A stretch of DNA of 41,685 nucleotides from Flavobacteriales bacterium (GTDB lineage: Bacteria > Bacteroidota > Bacteroidia > Flavobacteriales_F > PHOS-HE28): positions 1 to 41,685 of the forward strand of contig JABWBQ010000048.1 of NCBI GenBank assembly GCA_013360395.1, written 5' to 3'. Within the stretch, counting starts at the first letter, position 1. Every line of letters starts with the position of its first letter. A program made the position numbers and the translations under genes. The notes beneath the pieces were generated by a model. The model had not been told where the DNA came from. It did no database searches and worked only from the letters and a program-made list of their open reading frames with translations. This document shows, piece after piece, positions 16,409 to 25,014 of the stretch.

Positions 16409-17711
16409 GCCCATCAAGGTCTTCGAGCACCAGCGCCTCACGTGGAAGGAGGCGGGCTTGTCCGCATCCCAGGTGGACCGGCTCATCGCCTGGAACGAGG
16501 CCAGCGGGAACCGCTTCCTCACGGTGGGCCACAAGAGCTTCACCTTCACCGAACATGTGGGCGTGGTGCAGGTCGGCCGCACGGTGATCGAAGTGCTGCC
16601 CAAGGCGGACCGCACGGAAGGGAACGGCGCCGAAACCAAGGCCAAGTGGCAGAACGCGCTGATCACCATGCTGCGCGAGGTGTACGACTTGCCGATCACC
16701 GGCACCACCGACGCCGACCTGCACAAGCGCAGCAGCAGTATCCTGGATTTCTTCTTCGGCCTGTTCGTGAGCGACGTGGAGGAACTGGTCCACCAGGGCC
16801 TGGTGAAACGCTACCGGCTTTCCCGTGGGAACCAGACCGCGCTGAAGGGCCGCTTGGACTTTCCCCGTCACCTTCACCACAACCTCATCCACCAGGAGCG
16901 CTTCTATGTGGAGCACCAGGTCTACGACACGGACCACCTGCTCCACAGCCTGCTCAAGCGTGCATTGTCGCTCGTGGCCGACCTGGGCCGCGATACCGAG
17001 GTGACCGGCCGTGCCAAAGGCTTGGAATGGGCCTTCGAGGACGTGACGGACCGCCCCCTCACCCAGCAAGTCCTCGACCGCATCATCCTGGACCGCAAGA
17101 CGGCGCCCTACACACGGGCGGTCCAACTGGCCAGGATGATCGTGCTGAACCACGCCCCGGACGTGAAGGGCGGGCACATGCCGCTCATCGGGCTCATGTT
17201 CAACATGAACCGGCTCTTTGAGGAATTCGTGTTCCGCGTGTTGCGCAAGGCGGCGAGGGCACCGGAGTTCCGGGCCCACGACCTCACGATCCGCAACCAA
17301 CGCTCCATGCGCTTCTGGAACGGCAAGACCATCCGTCCGGACCTGGTGCTGGAGTACGAACGGGAAGGCCAACCGAAGCGCATCATCGTGGACACCAAGT
17401 GGAAGGTGCCGCCCAATGGCAAGCCGAACGACGCCGACCTGAAGCAGATGTTCGTGTACAACGTGCAGCTCGATGCGAGCGAGAGCGTGCTGCTGTATCC
17501 GGCCACGGCAAATTGCGAACCCGCCTCCGGCCGTTATTCGGAAACGGCGAGGCTGCCCGGCTGGCCCCATCATTGCCACATGGAACATGCCCGGTTGTTC
17601 CGCTTCGACGGATCGCTATCGGCCGGCGCGGGCGCGGAGTTGCTGCGGATGCTTGTCAGTCATTCAGCCTCGTCCCACGTTCTCCCGTCCATGAACGACC
17701 AACGCACATGA
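16395..17711 (+). CDS. mcrC: McrC-like restriction endonuclease subunit
   Basis: A 438-residue McrC homologue, the nuclease subunit that binds the McrB ring, stimulates its nucleotide hydrolysis and cuts DNA. The N-terminal half has the family start (VFEHQRLTW, then VGVVQVGRTVIEVLPK) and a helical middle. The C-terminal PD-(D/E)xK centre is visible as RPD316-LVLEYE and VD333-T-K335, with a downstream QMFVYN motif. The start at 16395 lies inside the last codons of mcrB, so the pair is translationally coupled. The following 204 bases are AT-rich and carry the promoter of the next gene. Confidence 0.92.
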   Translation: MKRSEPIKVFEHQRLTWKEAGLSASQVDRLIAWNEASGNRFLTVGHKSFTFTEHVGVVQVGRTVIEVLPKADRTEGNGAETKAKWQNALITMLREVYDLPITGTTDADLHKRSSSILDFFFGLFVSDVEELVHQGLVKRYRLSRGNQTALKGRLDFPRHLHHNLIHQERFYVEHQVYDTDHLLHSLLKRALSLVADLGRDTEVTGRAKGLEWAFEDVTDRPLTQQVLDRIILDRKTAPYTRAVQLARMIVLNHAPDVKGGHMPLIGLMFNMNRLFEEFVFRVLRKAARAPEFRAHDLTIRNQRSMRFWNGKTIRPDLVLEYEREGQPKRIIVDTKWKVPPNGKPNDADLKQMFVYNVQLDASESVLLYPATANCEPASGRYSETARLPGWPHHCHMEHARLFRFDGSLSAGAGAELLRMLVSHSASSHVLPSMNDQRT

Positions 17712-17883
17712 CGATCGTTGCTTTGCGTCCATAGCCATTCTTGGTTCCAAGCTTAAGTCCTGCGTCCTAACGGCTCCCCTGCCGCCAAGGCCCCGCTCCA
17801 ACCACGCTCTATCACATTGGATGTCAACGGTTTATCGTTCAATGTTTCATTAACATCAACTCACTGACCTTATTCTGTGCTTT

Positions 17884-17911
17884 TAAGCTCAATCATTTGA
17901 GCTTATCTTTG
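17884..17911 (+). promoter_or_regulatory. Promoter with overlapping palindromic operator for the ATPase gene
   Basis: A perfect inverted repeat, TAAGCTCAA (17884-17892) and TTGAGCTTA (17897-17905) around TCAT, overlaps a full-consensus -7 element TATCTTTG (17904-17911). The ATPase start codon follows at 17916. A protein bound to the palindrome would cover the promoter, so repression, perhaps autogenous, is likely. The surrounding 150 bases are distinctly AT-rich. Confidence 0.6.
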
Positions 17912-17915
17912 TTTC

Positions 17916-19340
17916 ATGCTCGAAGTTCCTGAATCCGAGATACTTGCCAGGCTCCACGAAGAGAACCCCTGGTGGCAGGCGGGGCGCGGCATCCACCCCG
18001 ACCTCGTCCACCTGCCGCGCCGGGCTTATCTGAATGACTTCTGCCGGTTGGTACGTGAAAAGGACCCGCACCGTGCCGTGGTGCTCATGGGGCCGCGCCG
18101 CGTGGGCAAGACCTACCTGGTGATGCACACCATCCACGAGCTGATGGAGCGCCACGGCGTTTCGGGCCGCGACATCCTGTACGTGATGCTGGAGACCCCG
18201 ATCTACAACCGGCAGGGGCTGGATGCATTGGTGGCGCGGTTCCGCAAACTGTTCGAGCGCCCCGCCGGCCAAACGCTCCACGTCTTCTTCGACGAGGTGC
18301 AATACCTGAAGGAATGGGAGGTGCACCTCAAGACCTTGGTGGACCGGCACCGCGACATCCGCTTCGTGGCCACCGGCAGCAGCGCCGTGGCGCTGAAGAC
18401 CAGGAGCGCCGAGAGCGGGGCCGGGCGCTTCACGGAGTACATGCTGCCGCCGCTCACCTTCGCCGAGTACCTGCGCTTCATCGGCAGGGAGGAAGCGCTG
18501 ATCACGGCACACGGCGATGGACCGGCCCCGCGCTACCGTGCCACCGACATCGTGGGCCTGAACCGGGCCTTCATCGACTACATGAACCACGGGGGCTACC
18601 CGGAAGCCGTGTTCTCGGCGCGCCTGCAACAGGACCCGCAGCGCTACATCAAGAACGACATCATCGACAAGGTGCTGCTGCGCGACCTGCCCACGCTGTA
18701 CGGCATCGCCGACATCCAGGAACTGAACAGCCTGTTCAACACGCTGGCCTACCACACCAGCCGCGAGGTGAGCATGGAGGAACTGAGCAAGACCAGTAAC
18801 GTGGCCAAGAACACCCTGGCCAAGTACCTGGAGTACCTCGAGGCCGCCTTCCTGATCCGCCAGATGCGCCGCGTGGACGAGGACGTGACGCACTTCAAGC
18901 GCAAGACCACCTTCAAGGTCTTCCTCACCAACCCCACCATGCGGGCGGCCCTGTTCAATCCCCTGCGTGAAGGCGACCCGGCGCTGGGCCAGCAGGTGGA
19001 GACGGCCATCCACAGCCAGTGGATCCACAACCGCGACTTCATCGATTCGCTGCACTATGCCCGATGGAAGAGCGGCGAGGTGGACTTCGTCAGCCTGGAC
19101 CGTTCCGGCCGGAAGGCGCGTTTCGCCGTGGAAGTGAAATGGAGCGATGCCGCCTGGGACGTTCCCCGGCAGATCAAGGGGCTGCTGGCCTTCTGCAAGA
19201 AACACCGGCTGGAAAGGCGCCCGCTGGTGACCACCCTCACCCGCGAAGGCGTGCGTACGCTGGAAGGCGTGGAAGTGGAATTCACCCCCAGCAGCCTGCA
19301 CTGCTACACCGTGGGCAGGAACAGCCTGGACCGCCGGTGA
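17916..19340 (+). CDS. AAA_14/DUF4143 family ATPase
   Basis: A 474-residue ATPase of the large family with an N-terminal AAA_14 module and a C-terminal DUF4143 domain. Walker A GPRRVGKT is at 59-66 and Walker B FFDEVQ at 124-129. The DUF4143 part includes LRDLPTLYGI and a helix-turn-helix-like stretch (SKTSNVAKNTLAKYLEYLEAA). It ends in a PD-(D/E)xK-like pattern, GEVDF near residue 388 and VEVKW near 406. The cellular role of the family is unknown; such genes are common in accessory and defence regions. It has its own promoter/operator. The last 16 codons are duplicated at 13446. Confidence 0.87.
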   Translation: MLEVPESEILARLHEENPWWQAGRGIHPDLVHLPRRAYLNDFCRLVREKDPHRAVVLMGPRRVGKTYLVMHTIHELMERHGVSGRDILYVMLETPIYNRQGLDALVARFRKLFERPAGQTLHVFFDEVQYLKEWEVHLKTLVDRHRDIRFVATGSSAVALKTRSAESGAGRFTEYMLPPLTFAEYLRFIGREEALITAHGDGPAPRYRATDIVGLNRAFIDYMNHGGYPEAVFSARLQQDPQRYIKNDIIDKVLLRDLPTLYGIADIQELNSLFNTLAYHTSREVSMEELSKTSNVAKNTLAKYLEYLEAAFLIRQMRRVDEDVTHFKRKTTFKVFLTNPTMRAALFNPLREGDPALGQQVETAIHSQWIHNRDFIDSLHYARWKSGEVDFVSLDRSGRKARFAVEVKWSDAAWDVPRQIKGLLAFCKKHRLERRPLVTTLTREGVRTLEGVEVEFTPSSLHCYTVGRNSLDRR

Positions 19341-19342
19341 AC
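19292..19342 (+). repeat. 51-base direct repeat, right copy (3' end of ATPase gene)
   Basis: Exact partner of 13446-13496. It spans the last codons and stop of the ATPase gene plus two bases. The two copies bracket a 5.8-kb segment containing mcrB, mcrC and the ATPase. Confidence 0.9.
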
Positions 19343-19353
19343 GTCCCGCGACT

Positions 19354-19476
19354 TTCTCACCACCCTCACCTCTCTCCCCGCTCTCACCACCCTCACCTTC
19401 TTCACCTCCCTCACTTCTCTCACCACTCTCACCACCCTCACCACCCTCACCATTCTCACCATTCTCACCATTCTCT
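19354..19476. repeat. Degenerate 9-base minisatellite
   Basis: About a dozen imperfect tandem units close to CTCACCACC or CTCACCATT on the plus strand, most regular at the 3' end. It begins 12 bases after the 51-base repeat and ends just before the lemA promoter. The units have no unique spacers, so this is not a CRISPR array. The minus strand is open over the array because the unit is a multiple of three; this is not evidence of coding. Confidence 0.8.
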
Positions 19477-19486
19477 CCCCCCACGC

Positions 19487-19494
19487 TACATTCG
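19487..19494 (+). promoter_or_regulatory. -7 promoter-like element for lemA
   Basis: TACATTCG, 21 bases before the lemA start at 19516 and directly after the minisatellite. Confidence 0.4.
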
Positions 19495-19515
19495 TTCAAC
19501 CCAACACCACCCCGC

Positions 19516-20070
19516 ATGACCTTCCTCATCCTCCTCGGTTCCGTCGTACTGATGGCCTTGTACGGCGTTGCCATCTACAACAAGCTCGTGAAGGGCAAGA
19601 ACTTGGTGGCCGAGGGATGGAGCGGCATCGACGTGCAGTTGAAGAAGCGGCACGACCTGGTCCCGAACCTGGTGGAGACGGTGAAGGGCTACGCGGCGCA
19701 TGAGAAGGAGACGTTTGAGAACGTGACCCGGGCACGGGCGGCGGCGCAGCAGGCCACCACCATCGAGGGCCAGCAGGCGGCGGAGAAGCAGTTGAGCACC
19801 GCCATGATGAAGCTGATCGCCGTGGCCGAGCAGTACCCGGAGCTGAAGGCGAACACCAACTTCCTGGACCTGCAGCAGCAACTGGCACAGATCGAGGGCG
19901 ACCTGGAAAAGGCGCGGCGCTACTACAACGGCACGGTGCGCGAGCAGAACACGCTGATCGAATCGTTCCCGAGCAACCTGGTGGCCAACGGCTTCGGCTT
20001 CAAGCAGGCCAAGTTCTTCGAGCTGGACAGCCCGGCGGAGAAGGCGGTGCCCAACGTGAAGTTCTCGTGA
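19516..20070 (+). CDS. lemA: LemA family membrane-anchored protein
   Basis: A 184-residue LemA protein: an N-terminal membrane segment (about residues 2-21) followed by a long helical domain with the family blocks YNKLVKGKNLVAEGWSGIDV, RHDLVPNLVETVKGY and, near the C-terminus, YYNGTVREQNT and IESFPSNLVA. The molecular function is not established. LemA genes are commonly paired with DUF2207 or TPM-domain membrane proteins, as here: the stop overlaps the next start by one base (TGATG), so the two form a coupled pair. Confidence 0.93.
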   Translation: MTFLILLGSVVLMALYGVAIYNKLVKGKNLVAEGWSGIDVQLKKRHDLVPNLVETVKGYAAHEKETFENVTRARAAAQQATTIEGQQAAEKQLSTAMMKLIAVAEQYPELKANTNFLDLQQQLAQIEGDLEKARRYYNGTVREQNTLIESFPSNLVANGFGFKQAKFFELDSPAEKAVPNVKFS

Positions 20071-21779
20071 TGCGGCGCCTACTGCTCGGGGCTGCGCTGG
20101 CCATCGGGCTGGCGGCCTCTGCCCAATCGGAGCGGATCATTTCGTTCCATACCGACCTCACGGTAGCGGCCGACGGCGGCCTCACGGTGACGGAGGACAT
20201 CAAGATCCACGCGCGGGGCATCGAGTTCAAGCGCGGCATCGTGCGCAAGCTGCCCCTGCGGTTCACGAGCCACGACGGTCGCACGCAACGGGTGGAGTAT
20301 GCGTTCACCGAGGTGCTGATGGGTGGCCAGGAGTCGCCCTACCACACCGCCGAAGAGGGCGACGACTTCGTGCTCTACGTGGGCGACAAGGACGTGTACC
20401 TCGAGCCCGGCGACTATCAGTACCGCATCACCTACACCACCAAGGGCCAGGTGGGCTTTTTCCCGGAGTTCGACGAGATCTACTGGAACGTGAACGGCAA
20501 CGGTTGGGCCTTCTACATCGACAGCATCTCGGCCACGATCCACCTGCCGGAAGCCGCGCAGGTGCGGCAAACGGCCTGCTACACCGGGGTGATGGGCTCC
20601 ACGGAACGGGCGTGTTCGGATTCCATCATCGACGCGAGAACTGTGCACTTCACCGGTCGTGCCATGAGCTATTACGAGGGCCTCACCGTGGCGGTGGGTT
20701 TCCAGAAGGGCGTGGTGGCCGAGCCGCCGCCGCCCACCTTTTTCGAGCGATACGCGCTCGGCCTCGTGGGCGGTGGCATCACCCTGCTGCTCCTGCTCTA
20801 CTACGCCATCACCTGGTTCCGCCACGGCCGCGACCCCGACAGCCCCGTGGTGATCCCGCTCTTCGAGCCGCCCGACGGACTGTCACCGGCCTCCGTGGCC
20901 ATGGTGATGAACGGCAGCTACGCCAACGAGCAGATCACACCGGCCATGATCTCGCTCGCGGTGAAAGGCCACATCCGCATCGAGGAGGAGACCCAGAAGA
21001 TCCTGGGCGTGTTCAAGCAGCATACCTACACCCTCCGGAAACTGAAGAACGGCAGCGGTTTGCCGAAGGAGGAGCAGGAATTGCTCAACCGCATGTTCGG
21101 CTCGGGATCGGACAGCTTCGAGATCACCGGCTCGTACAACTCCACCGTGCAGAGCATGGCGAGCGCGTTCCGGGGCAAATTGCGCGACCAGTGGCACGCC
21201 TTCCTCACCAAGGGCAACAACTGGAAGTTCTGGCTGATCGCCATGCTCACCCTTATCGTCAGCGTCATCGCGCTGCTGATCCTGCACGGCTCCTACGATG
21301 GCGACTACGATCTGCTGTTCTTCGCCGGCTTCGTGGTGGCCAACCTGATCCTCTTCATCACCTACGCACGCCTGATCCGGAAACCCAGCGTGGAGAAGCT
21401 GGCCCTGCGCGCCAAGTTGAAAGGCTTCAAGATGTACCTGGGCACCGCGGAAGAGAAGCAGCTGCAGCACTTCAACCCGCCCGCGATGACACCCGAGGTC
21501 TTTGAGAAGTACCTGCCCTACGCCATCGCCTTCGGCGTGGAGGAGGTCTGGGGCGAGCGCTTCCAGGACCTGATCAACAAGGCCTTGGTGGACAACAGCT
21601 ACCGGCCCGGCTGGTACAGTGGATCCATCAGCCACTTCGGCTCGTTCTCCCACAGCATCAACTCCTCGTTCTCCAGCAGTGTGAAGAGCGCCAGCACGCC
21701 GCCGTCCAGCAGCGGCGGCAGCGGTGGTGGTGGCTCCTCGGGCGGCGGCGGCGGCGGTGGCGGCGGTGGTGGGTGGTAG
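20070..21779 (+). CDS. DUF2207 membrane protein with glycine-rich tail
   Basis: A 569-residue envelope protein. A signal peptide (about residues 1-18) precedes an extracytoplasmic DUF2207 domain (about 20-220). One membrane span follows near 230-250, a cytoplasmic part to about 385, then two more spans near 388-408 and 414-435. The C-terminus is a Ser-rich stretch followed by a Gly-rich tail ending in GW, a known trait of this family. The ATG at 20070 overlaps the lemA stop and leads straight into the signal peptide, so it is preferred over the GTG one codon upstream. Function is unknown; the LemA partnership suggests a shared envelope role. Confidence 0.9.
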   Translation: MRRLLLGAALAIGLAASAQSERIISFHTDLTVAADGGLTVTEDIKIHARGIEFKRGIVRKLPLRFTSHDGRTQRVEYAFTEVLMGGQESPYHTAEEGDDFVLYVGDKDVYLEPGDYQYRITYTTKGQVGFFPEFDEIYWNVNGNGWAFYIDSISATIHLPEAAQVRQTACYTGVMGSTERACSDSIIDARTVHFTGRAMSYYEGLTVAVGFQKGVVAEPPPPTFFERYALGLVGGGITLLLLLYYAITWFRHGRDPDSPVVIPLFEPPDGLSPASVAMVMNGSYANEQITPAMISLAVKGHIRIEEETQKILGVFKQHTYTLRKLKNGSGLPKEEQELLNRMFGSGSDSFEITGSYNSTVQSMASAFRGKLRDQWHAFLTKGNNWKFWLIAMLTLIVSVIALLILHGSYDGDYDLLFFAGFVVANLILFITYARLIRKPSVEKLALRAKLKGFKMYLGTAEEKQLQHFNPPAMTPEVFEKYLPYAIAFGVEEVWGERFQDLINKALVDNSYRPGWYSGSISHFGSFSHSINSSFSSSVKSASTPPSSSGGSGGGGSSGGGGGGGGGGGW

Positions 21780-22201
21780 CGTGGCGCGATCGCATCAACG
21801 CACGCTGTTGCCTGCCCGGTGGAACACATCGCGCTACGCACGTCCAGAGGGTTGCATTGGCATGCCTGACCGCCCTTGCAGGAAGGCCAGCACTTCATCC
21901 AACAAGGCCTGGTAGGTCTCCGCTTGCTCATGCAAACGGTCAAGGTCCGGCACTGCGGATCGCCCCGCCAACGCCTGCCGTATCAAGTAGGCATTCCTGT
22001 AGCTCTCGTGCGTGAACAGCTGCTTGTGATCCAGGTAGCGGATGTCCTTGCGAACGCTCCATCCCGCAGGGTGCCCGCCCCCTGGGGCATCAAGCGTCGC
22101 CGCGCTCCCGCGGATGTTGCCCTGGACCTGTCCCTGCCGCTCCGACCGCCGTACTTTGCGCGGCGCAACATCCACCGCCACACCGAGCCACCATAGCCGC
22201 C
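21780..22201. other. 422-base gap; possible gene fragment on minus strand
   Basis: No convincing intact gene. On the minus strand 21834-22060 is an open, amphipathic-looking stretch (VRKDIRYLDHKQLFTHESY... ending in ...LLDEVLAFLQGRSG) that could be the 3' part of a small helical protein. Its only upstream ATG (22181) lies in low-complexity sequence, and I recognise no family. The right end of the gap carries the pepD promoter. Confidence 0.3.
22152..22159 (+). promoter_or_regulatory. -7 promoter-like element for pepD
   Basis: TACTTTGC, close to TAnnTTTG, 42 bases before the pepD start at 22202. Confidence 0.4.
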
Positions 22202-23653
22202 ATGTCCAACGAATCCGTCCGCGCCCTCGAGCCCAAGGCCATCTGGAACCACTTCGCCGACCTGAACGCCATCCCCCGTGCCAGCAAGAAGGAGGCGCGC
22301 ATCACCGCCTTCATGAAGGCCTTCGGCGAGGGCCTCGGCCTGCCCACCCACGTGGACCACGCAGGCAACGTGATCATCAAGAAGCCCGGTAGCAAGGGCA
22401 AGGAGAAGGCCGCGCCGGTGGCGCTGCAGAGCCATTTGGACATGGTGCACCAGAAGAACGCCGGCACCGACTTCAACTTCGACACCGACGGCATCCGCAT
22501 GAAGGTGGACGGCGATTGGGTGAAGGCCGAGGGCACCACACTTGGCGCCGACAACGGCCTGGGTGTGGCCACCATCATGACCATCCTCGCCTCCACCGAC
22601 ATCGCACACCCGCCCATCGAGGCGCTCTTCACCATCGATGAGGAGACCGGCATGACCGGCGCCTTCGAGCTGAAGGGCGGTCTGCTCAGCGCGCCCATCC
22701 TGCTGAACCTGGACACCGAGGAGGACAACGAACTCACCATCGGCTGCGCCGGCGGCTTGGACGTGACGGCCACGGGCCGCTACGCCGAGGAAGCCTTGCC
22801 CCAGGGCATGAAGGGCTTCCGCATCAGCGTGAAAGGCTTGAACGGCGGCCACTCCGGCACGGAGATCCACCTGGGGCGCGGCAATGCCAACAAGCTGATG
22901 AACCGCCTGCTGCTGGCCGCCGAGCCGCACGGCATCCGAATCGCCGCCATCGACGGCGGCAGCCTGCGCAACGCCATCCCGCGCGAGAGCAACGCCACGG
23001 TCGCCGTGCCCGCCGACAAGGCCGACGCGTTCACCAAGGCGTTCCGTGAACTGGCGGACACCATCGCTGCGGAGTACCGCACCACCGACCCGGAGCTGAA
23101 GATCGAAACTGCGGCCGCCGACGCACCCGCCAAGGTCATGACAGCCCCGGATCAGCGCGGCTTCCTGCGCGCCGTGCAGGCCACGCCCAACGGCATCTTC
23201 CGCATGAGCCCCGACGTGAAGGACCTGGTGCAGACCAGCAACAACCTGGCCCGCGTGCAGCTCAAGGACGGCCAATACACGGTGATGTGCCTCACCCGCA
23301 GCTCGGTGGAGAGCGAGAAGATGGACGAGGCCGATTCCATCCGCGCGGCGTACGAGCTGATCGACGGCGAGGTGAAGTTCACCGGCGGCTACCCCGGCTG
23401 GACGCCGCACCCCGAGGCCAAGATCGTGCAGCTCATGAGCGCGGTGTACAAGGAGCTCTTCAACGAGGAAGCGCATGTGATGGCCTGCCACGCCGGCCTG
23501 GAATGCGGCATCATCGGCCGCAACTACCCCGGCATGGAGATGATCAGCTTCGGCCCCACCATCCGCGGTGCACACTCGCCCGATGAGAAGGCGAACATCC
23601 CCTCGGTGCAGAAGTTCTGGAAGTACCTGCGGGTAGTGCTGGAAAGGCTGTGA
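22202..23653 (+). CDS. pepD: Cytosol non-specific dipeptidase (aminoacyl-histidine dipeptidase)
   Basis: A 483-residue PepD of peptidase family M20, hydrolysing dipeptides such as Xaa-His in the cytosol for amino-acid recycling. The dinuclear metal site is visible: H78-L-D80, GAD117NG, the catalytic Glu and metal ligand in DEETG (E147, E148), a further Asp in LLNLDTEE, and a C-terminal H in the RGAHSPDE block. The lid domain sits between about residues 205 and 380. No signal peptide is seen. Length is normal for the family. It converges with the next gene with only two bases between the stop codons. Confidence 0.95.
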   Translation: MSNESVRALEPKAIWNHFADLNAIPRASKKEARITAFMKAFGEGLGLPTHVDHAGNVIIKKPGSKGKEKAAPVALQSHLDMVHQKNAGTDFNFDTDGIRMKVDGDWVKAEGTTLGADNGLGVATIMTILASTDIAHPPIEALFTIDEETGMTGAFELKGGLLSAPILLNLDTEEDNELTIGCAGGLDVTATGRYAEEALPQGMKGFRISVKGLNGGHSGTEIHLGRGNANKLMNRLLLAAEPHGIRIAAIDGGSLRNAIPRESNATVAVPADKADAFTKAFRELADTIAAEYRTTDPELKIETAAADAPAKVMTAPDQRGFLRAVQATPNGIFRMSPDVKDLVQTSNNLARVQLKDGQYTVMCLTRSSVESEKMDEADSIRAAYELIDGEVKFTGGYPGWTPHPEAKIVQLMSAVYKELFNEEAHVMACHAGLECGIIGRNYPGMEMISFGPTIRGAHSPDEKANIPSVQKFWKYLRVVLERL

Positions 23654-23655
23654 CC

Positions 23656-24840
23656 TCAGTCCAACACGACCAGTTTGCCGCTTTGCCGAATATGCCCGGC
23701 GACGGCTTTCCAAAGGTAGGTCCCTGGTGAGACGTTGTCCGCCTGCCAGCGCACAGCATGGTGCCCTGCGGACAAGCGCCCCGGATGGAGCATGGCGATG
23801 CGCGCACCGGCCAGGTCGGTCAGCTCGATACAAACGTCCACGGCACCGTCCAGGACCAGGCGGAACTCCGTGACCTGACGCAGCGGGTTCGGGGCCACCA
23901 CCACCTGGAACGGCCATGCCCCCGCTTCGGGAACCGCAGTGAGCTCCACCAAGGGCCGGCGGAAAACACCACCTCCCAACGAGCCCACATAGAGGTGGCT
24001 TGCATCGCTGGTGAGCCGGTTGACCCCGAAGGTCGTGAGCCCTTCGTTGAACGGGGTCCAGGTGGCACCGCTATCCAGGCTGCGCATCACGCCGTGGTAT
24101 CCGCAGCCGGCAAGCAGCAGGCTGTCGTGGGCATGCAGGGCGTAGATCAGCGTATCCTGCAATCCGCTCGCCGTCCAGTTCAACCCGCCGTCATCGGACC
24201 GGAAGACACCGTCGCCCATGCCCGCGAACAGCACATTCCCCATGCTGGTGAACGCATAGGCCTCATGGCCATTGAGCCCGTTGTTATGCGTGGCCCATGG
24301 CGTCGCACTGGCCGTGGTGCCGTAGATGCCTCCAGTCTGCCCGCCCACGTACAACCTGCCTTGGTGTGAAAGCAGGGGCCAAAGCCCCCCGGAACCGCCG
24401 GGGATGATCGCCGCCTGTTGCCATGTTGCACCCATGTCCGCGGACCAATGCACGCTGGCCCCGTACCATTGGCAGGCGTAAAGGGTGTCGTTGTGCAGGG
24501 CGAAGCCGCGTGCACTGTTGAGGCCGATATTCTCCCACGTGGCCCCGTCATCGGTGCTGCGGAAGGCGACCCCGCCCTGCGTGCCGCAGAACAGCACGCC
24601 TTCGATGGACGAGAGCCACCAAATGGAGGGCACCGTGATGCCCGTGTCGGACAAGGTCCAGGTGGCGCCATGATCGGAGGAACGATACAACCCGCCATTC
24701 ATGATGCCCGCATACACCGCATTACCCTGAACAGCGATGCCATAGGCGCTTCCCACGGGCCCCACCTGCTGCCATTGGGCAAGGAGCGGAACCGTGCAGC
24801 CGAAGCCGAGGAATACGAGGAGGTGTTGTAACCGGCCCAT
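23656..24840 (-). CDS. T9SS-sorted secreted protein with Asp-box repeats
   Basis: A 394-residue secreted protein. An N-terminal signal peptide (about 1-21, ending in AQ) is followed by a beta-propeller-like region with at least five Asp-box motifs (RSSDHGATW, RSTDDGATW, WSADMGATW, RSDDGGLNW, RSLDSGATW), as in sialidase/VPS10/YCF48-like folds. Residues from about 314 form a T9SS type A C-terminal sorting domain (VVAPNPLRQ, then ELTDLAGARI, ending in GKLVVLD). No sialidase active-site residues are evident, so enzymatic activity is not claimed. The start at 24840 puts the signal peptide first; longer frames begin in unlikely leader sequence. Confidence 0.88.
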   Translation of the reverse strand: MGRLQHLLVFLGFGCTVPLLAQWQQVGPVGSAYGIAVQGNAVYAGIMNGGLYRSSDHGATWTLSDTGITVPSIWWLSSIEGVLFCGTQGGVAFRSTDDGATWENIGLNSARGFALHNDTLYACQWYGASVHWSADMGATWQQAAIIPGGSGGLWPLLSHQGRLYVGGQTGGIYGTTASATPWATHNNGLNGHEAYAFTSMGNVLFAGMGDGVFRSDDGGLNWTASGLQDTLIYALHAHDSLLLAGCGYHGVMRSLDSGATWTPFNEGLTTFGVNRLTSDASHLYVGSLGGGVFRRPLVELTAVPEAGAWPFQVVVAPNPLRQVTEFRLVLDGAVDVCIELTDLAGARIAMLHPGRLSAGHHAVRWQADNVSPGTYLWKAVAGHIRQSGKLVVLD

Positions 24841-24856
24841 GATGGTAGCGTTTCCC

Positions 24857-24864
24857 CTAAGGTA
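24857..24864 (-). promoter_or_regulatory. -7 promoter-like element for the Asp-box protein gene
   Basis: The minus strand reads TACCTTAG, 16 bases before the start codon at 24840. It supports that start. Confidence 0.4.
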
Positions 24865-24904
24865 TCCCCAGCCTCGCGTCCTTCCTGAAGGATCGAGTGA
24901 GCGG

Positions 24905-24920
24905 TCGCTCGGCCGAGCGA
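24905..24920. repeat. 16-base perfect palindrome in divergent gap
   Basis: TCGCTCGGCCGAGCGA lies between the divergent Asp-box protein gene and the hexosaminidase gene. It could be an operator serving one or both; no further copy was noticed in the window. Confidence 0.45.
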
Positions 24921-25014
24921 ACGGGCGTTGGATCATCCCCTTCAAGGTAGTGCCCCCGGTCGCGACCTCCGGGGAAAAGCGGCCCCTGTGAACGGGGGTG
25001 CGCATCTTTACGCC

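Noticed and set aside
19354-19476. Possible CRISPR array
   Set aside because: The units are 9 bases, contiguous and without spacers; no cas gene is in the window.
17889-19574. Minus-strand frame with GEN/GEG/GES repeats
   Set aside because: The repeat reading is only the 9-base minisatellite read in frame, and the rest is antisense to the ATPase gene.
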